Shown here piece by piece: positions 6,473 through 9,016 of a stretch of DNA of 9,016 nucleotides. The DNA lies in the NCBI GenBank assembly GCA_049472395.1, contig JBLIRR010000089.1, positions 1 to 9,016 on the forward strand, written 5' to 3'. The stretch is from JBLIRR01 sp049472395 (GTDB lineage Bacteria > SZUA-182 > DTGQ01 > JBLIRR01). The notes below the pieces were generated by a model. That model made no database searches. It saw only the letters and a list, made by a program, of their open reading frames with translations, and had not been told where the DNA came from. Made by a program: the position numbers and the translations under genes. Position 1 is the first letter of the stretch, and every line of letters starts with the position of its first letter.

Positions 6473-7886
6473 TTTCAACGTCCTCTTTGTCTCTTACAAA
6501 AACAGCTGCTTGTGTAGGGCTTCCATATTCAGGATTATTAGGACCTATGGAAACAAAGCGAACGGAGTATCCATACTTTTTAGAGATTACCTGGGACCAT
6601 TCCTGGAATTCGGCCCTGGTCCATTCAAATCTATGGTCATTATGACGGAATTTATTTTCATTAAATCCTTCCCATAACACATTATATTCTCTATTAGGTG
6701 TGGATATAATTATTGTCCTTGCTCCACTAAACTCAAACACAACTCGTTCAAAAATTTTTAATCGGGACTGGTCAAGATGTTCAATAACTTCTACAACAGT
6801 TACTGCATCATAACCACTTATTCTTTTGTCTCTATATAAAAGAGAACCCTGAAAAAGCATTATTTTTTCTTGTTTTATTTTAGGAAGATCCTCTAATTTT
6901 AATCGTTCCTTTGCTATTTCTAATGAGCGGATTGAGACATCCATTCCTGCAATCTTTGAAAATTGTGATTCTCCAATAATGGTTCTAAGGAATTTACCAT
7001 CACCACATCCAAGATCTATGACTGTTTTTGCATTTTCCGCTTTGAGGATAGATAGTATGGCTCCATAGCGTTGGTCATTGAGTTTTAATTGTTGCTCGAT
7101 ACATATTTCTCTATTTTCATTTTCACTCTCGATCTCTTCATGATCAGAAGGATTTAGATCAATAAGTCTTTTTAGAGCCTCATAAGTATAGCTTGTTTTA
7201 TATTTTAAATACCTTCTTACAATAAACTCTTTATCAGGATGGGATTCGAGCCAACCTTTACCTTTTTTTAAGAGCTTATCGATTTCTGCTTTGTCCACAT
7301 AATAGTGTTTTTGATTGTCCAAAACAGGGATAAGGACATAAAGATGTGTAAGCAATTCTTTGATCATTATTGAGTGTATGAGTTTTACTTTAAAATAGGC
7401 GCTCATTCCCCAATCTTTAAACTTCTCATCCAGTTCATATTGATCAAATTCTACTATATAACCCAAAGGTTCAAAGAGTCGTTTTAACAAATCTTCACCC
7501 CCTCGACATGGCAGAATAGAAAGATTTACTTCCACATCAAAAGTCTTTTCTATAAGATCAGGGCGTAAATTACATTTACCATTAATTGTTTGGCCATAAA
7601 TATTAGATATAGCAACACTCATAAATGAAGAACACACATAAGGGCGATCATTTACATACTGTTCTAAAGGCATCATCCCAGCATTTTTTGATTTTCGCCT
7701 GACCAATCCAATCGGATCTATATCCAGCATCAGGGAGATACTACATTCATTTTCTGAGCAAACAGGATAAAAAACATAGGCTTTACCAAAGGGCAAATTA
7801 TAACCCTGTGGTCTGTTAGGATGTTTATTAAATAAGTATCCGAGTTCATTTGCGTTCTTTTGTTTTGTAGAAATAGTTAGAATCAT
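6462..7886 (-). CDS. hen1: Hen1, 3'-terminal RNA ribose 2'-O-methyltransferase (474 aa)
   Basis: Bacterial Hen1 methylates the 2'-OH of the 3' end of a broken RNA before sealing, so the repaired site cannot be cut again by an enzyme needing that 2'-OH. It also supplies the N-terminal ligase-activating region that Pnkp needs. The N-terminal half (about 1-240) has the family start, MILTIST...ELGYLFNKHP. The C-terminal methyltransferase domain has the S-adenosylmethionine loop DLGCGDG (291-297), D316 in AGMDVS, and the Mn2+ ligands E366, E369 and H370 in EVIEHL with H418 in RHNDHRFEW. These positions match those I know for C. thermocellum Hen1, which supports ATG 7886 over a TTG two codons upstream. 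It is the first gene of the operon, overlapping pnkp by 11 bases. There is no clear Shine-Dalgarno before it. Length and motifs are complete. Confidence 0.96.
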   Translation of the reverse strand: MILTISTKQKNANELGYLFNKHPNRPQGYNLPFGKAYVFYPVCSENECSISLMLDIDPIGLVRRKSKNAGMMPLEQYVNDRPYVCSSFMSVAISNIYGQTINGKCNLRPDLIEKTFDVEVNLSILPCRGGEDLLKRLFEPLGYIVEFDQYELDEKFKDWGMSAYFKVKLIHSIMIKELLTHLYVLIPVLDNQKHYYVDKAEIDKLLKKGKGWLESHPDKEFIVRRYLKYKTSYTYEALKRLIDLNPSDHEEIESENENREICIEQQLKLNDQRYGAILSILKAENAKTVIDLGCGDGKFLRTIIGESQFSKIAGMDVSIRSLEIAKERLKLEDLPKIKQEKIMLFQGSLLYRDKRISGYDAVTVVEVIEHLDQSRLKIFERVVFEFSGARTIIISTPNREYNVLWEGFNENKFRHNDHRFEWTRAEFQEWSQVISKKYGYSVRFVSIGPNNPEYGSPTQAAVFVRDKEDVENAA

Positions 7887-8039
7887 TTTCAATCTTGAAT
7901 CTTGTGTTAAAATTATTAACTATAAAAAAAGCCCTGAATCCTCTATTTTACTGTATCGGAATTTCAACGTTATGCATGTGATATTTATGATAAAACATAT
8001 TTCGCGGGAAATCATACTTAAAATAATTTTGAAGCCGCT
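7887..8039. other. upstream region of the hen1 operon, no clear promoter
   Basis: This AT-rich gap between the pilT remnant and hen1 must hold the operon promoter unless transcription enters from further right. On the minus strand I see TTGAAA and several TA-rich hexamers, but none at a 16-18 base spacing, so I do not call a sigma-70 promoter. A short inverted repeat, ATTTC-GCGG-GAAAT, lies at 7999-8012 and could bind a regulator; this is weak. No sigma-54 GG-N10-GC element before hen1 was evident. Confidence 0.35.
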
Positions 8040-8344
8040 AGCAGGTACTCTGCCTTGTTGATTTTTCCCCGGCAATAGCCTTTGGGATATTACTGCCCTT
8101 AAACAGTCTGCTAATTGAATACGTATTTGGTTTTGTTGGCTGGAAGGAAAAACATCAACTAACCTATCAATAGTCGATGGCGCAGTAGTAGTGTGAAGAA
8201 TTGAAAAGACGAGATTACTGATTTGGACATATTAATGAGATTTAATAGGGCTGCCATGGTAGATGTTTTACCGCACCCAGTGGGGCCCGTAAATAGGACC
8301 AATCCATGAGGAAAATCAGTAAGATTGGCTAATGCTTTAGGCAT
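8040..8344 (-). pseudogene. pilT: pilT remnant: type IV pilus retraction ATPase with a large internal deletion
   Basis: PilT is the hexameric ATPase that retracts type IV pili. Two pieces are readable. Piece 1 (8344-8231) reads MPKALANLTDFPHGLVLFTG with Walker A GPTGCGKTS and ends at LLNLIN. Piece 2 (about 8225-8040), in a different frame, reads NLVFSILHTTTAPSTIDRL, then VFPSSQQNQIRIQLADCLRA and VISQRLLPG...GRVPA. In intact PilT about 70 residues, including the Asp box and Walker B, lie between them. The gene is also cut at both outer ends: before piece 1 the frame meets a TGA 4 codons upstream, and after GRVPA the homology stops. The sequence AATCTC occurs on both sides of the deletion join. 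The right end abuts an IS91-type fragment. No functional product is possible. Confidence 0.88.
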
Positions 8345-8669
8345 ATTATTGAATCAAGAGCATTTAAACGATGATATTATTACCAATTTACTTAGCTGGC
8401 GCCATAGTGGATTTAATATCGACAATAGCATGCGGATTGCTGCCGATAATCAAGAAGGGAAAATAACCCTGGCCCAATATATAATCCGTAACACATTTTC
8501 ACTTGACAAGCTCATCTATAATGAAAAGACTGGGACAGTGATTTATCATTCCAAGATGACTCATGGGAGTGGAAAAAAGAATTTTGAGATATATACAGCC
8601 GAGGAATTTATAGCGGCTGTCACACAGCACATACCTGAGAAATCCTTTCAAAGGATTCGCTATTATGGG
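8342..8669 (+). mobile_element. IS91-type (Y2) transposase fragment
   Basis: IS91 transposases are HUH (rolling-circle) enzymes. Here only a C-terminal part survives. Readable blocks: LLSWRHSGFNIDNS, then LAQYIIRNTFSLDKL, a strand region KTGTVIYHSKM, then FIAAVTQHIPEKSFQRIRYYG; the order and wording are those of the Y2 transposase domain (PF04986). The N-terminal region with the zinc finger and HUH motif is absent. The open frame runs 8325-8774, but its first few codons are antisense pilT sequence and everything after RYYG (8669) is not transposase-like; normally RYYG is followed by residues such as YSN. So the fragment is chimeric at both ends. It is not mobile by itself. Confidence 0.85.
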
Positions 8670-8695
8670 TTATGCAAAGCTTTGCATAACCCATA
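8664..8695. repeat. 32-bp perfect palindrome at the end of the IS91 fragment
   Basis: The left arm is TATGGGTTATGCAAAG (8664-8679) and the right arm is its exact complement (8680-8695), with no spacer. The left arm's first six bases are also the Tyr-Gly codons of the conserved transposase RYYG. It could be a foldback, a recombination site, or the joint of two mobile-element ends. Confidence 0.9.
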
Positions 8696-8779
8696 TTATG
8701 CTGAGTTGAAAATTAGGCTGATCAGCGCAAGAAAGAAGCCCTTGTGTGCTATAAAACGGATCTTCCATTATTGAACTGA
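8696..8779. other. mobile-element junk between the palindrome and the transposase end
   Basis: This stretch has no family resemblance in any frame. The plus frame of the IS91 fragment continues through it to a TGA at 8772-8774 but no longer looks like transposase. It contains a 10-bp palindrome, GCTGATCAGC. By position it may be the 3' non-coding end of the minus-strand element to its right. Confidence 0.4.
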
Positions 8780-9016
8780 TCATTTTTTTAATACAACTTG
8801 TTGTATTTTTTGCTTCTTTCTTTCAGAGACTAATTTTTTTCTGGTGACTACTTTAACATTGCGACAGGGGAGTGTGTCAGGAAGGCTAATGCCAATTTTG
8901 GATAATAAAGTTTTTCCTAATTCACGTGGCTCAGGAACTGTTTGATACGATGCTTGATCAGATGCTACTACCTCTATTGAACAGATAGAAGCAAGTTCCT
9001 TAATCCCCTCCTCAAC
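8780..9016 (-). mobile_element. C-terminal end of a probable IS1634-type transposase (78 aa in window)
   Basis: The minus-strand frame enters from the right edge and ends with TGA at 8782-8780. It has ELGKTLLSKIGISLPDTLPC and then VKVVTRKKLVSERKK, a wording I associate with the C-termini of IS1634-type DDE transposases of the IS4 superfamily. It ends in a basic tail (KIQQVVLKK). Family assignment rests on this short tail only; the catalytic DDE residues would lie beyond the window, so I cannot say whether the element is whole. Confidence 0.6.

Noticed and set aside
4417..6677. Several plus-strand frames of 60-80 codons opposite pnkp and the end of hen1
   Set aside because: They lie antisense to strongly conserved coding sequence, have no ribosome binding sites, and show cysteine- and phenylalanine-rich composition typical of antisense frames.
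8790..8811. AATACAAC-TT-GTTGTATT followed by a T-run, as a plus-strand terminator
   Set aside because: It lies inside the 3' end of the minus-strand transposase frame, the stem is AT-rich, and no functional plus-strand gene precedes it.
1..9016. CRISPR array, tRNA, rRNA or riboswitch
   Set aside because: No regularly spaced repeats and no tRNA-like or recognisable structured RNA motifs were seen by eye on either strand.

Overview
The window comes from an AT-rich bacterial chromosome. I cannot assign a lineage: a type IV pilus ATPase remnant and IS91-like and IS1634-like transposase remnants point to Bacteria, and nothing narrows it further. The left end (rtcB and the small gene after it) is visibly more GC-rich than the rest.

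Layout. (1) Positions 1-1152, plus strand: the 3' part of an RtcB-type RNA ligase gene, then a 59-aa gene of unknown function. (2) Positions 1153-1852: a low-density stretch holding a 62-aa gene with a very strong ribosome binding site, a doubtful antisense membrane ORF, and about 300 bases with no recognisable gene. (3) Positions 1853-7886, minus strand: a compact operon transcribed hen1 -> pnkp -> RlaP-type nucleotidyltransferase A -> RlaP-type nucleotidyltransferase B. hen1 and pnkp overlap by 11 bases; the two nucleotidyltransferase genes are 11 bases apart. The junction between pnkp and nucleotidyltransferase A is damaged: the expected 5' coding sequence is there but lacks a normal start, and the upstream frame carries an amber stop and a +1 shift. 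(4) Positions 8040-9016: a graveyard of a deleted pilT, an IS91-type transposase fragment abutting it, a 32-bp perfect palindrome, and the C-terminal end of a probable IS1634-type transposase.

Function. Hen1 and Pnkp are the bacterial RNA-repair pair known from Clostridium thermocellum. Pnkp heals both ends of a cut RNA (5' kinase, 2',3'-phosphatase) and has a ligase-type adenylyltransferase domain. Hen1 adds a 2'-O-methyl at the 3' end of the break, so that the sealed RNA resists re-cutting at that site. All catalytic residues I know for both proteins are present at matching positions. RtcB, converging on the operon from the other side, seals 2',3'-cyclic phosphate/3'-phosphate to 5'-OH ends by a different chemistry. 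The two RlaP-type pol-beta-fold nucleotidyltransferases are predicted, not shown, to add or restore nucleotides or otherwise modify RNA ends. The whole reads as an RNA-damage repair locus, probably a response to ribotoxin cleavage of tRNA, bordered on the right by mobile-element debris.
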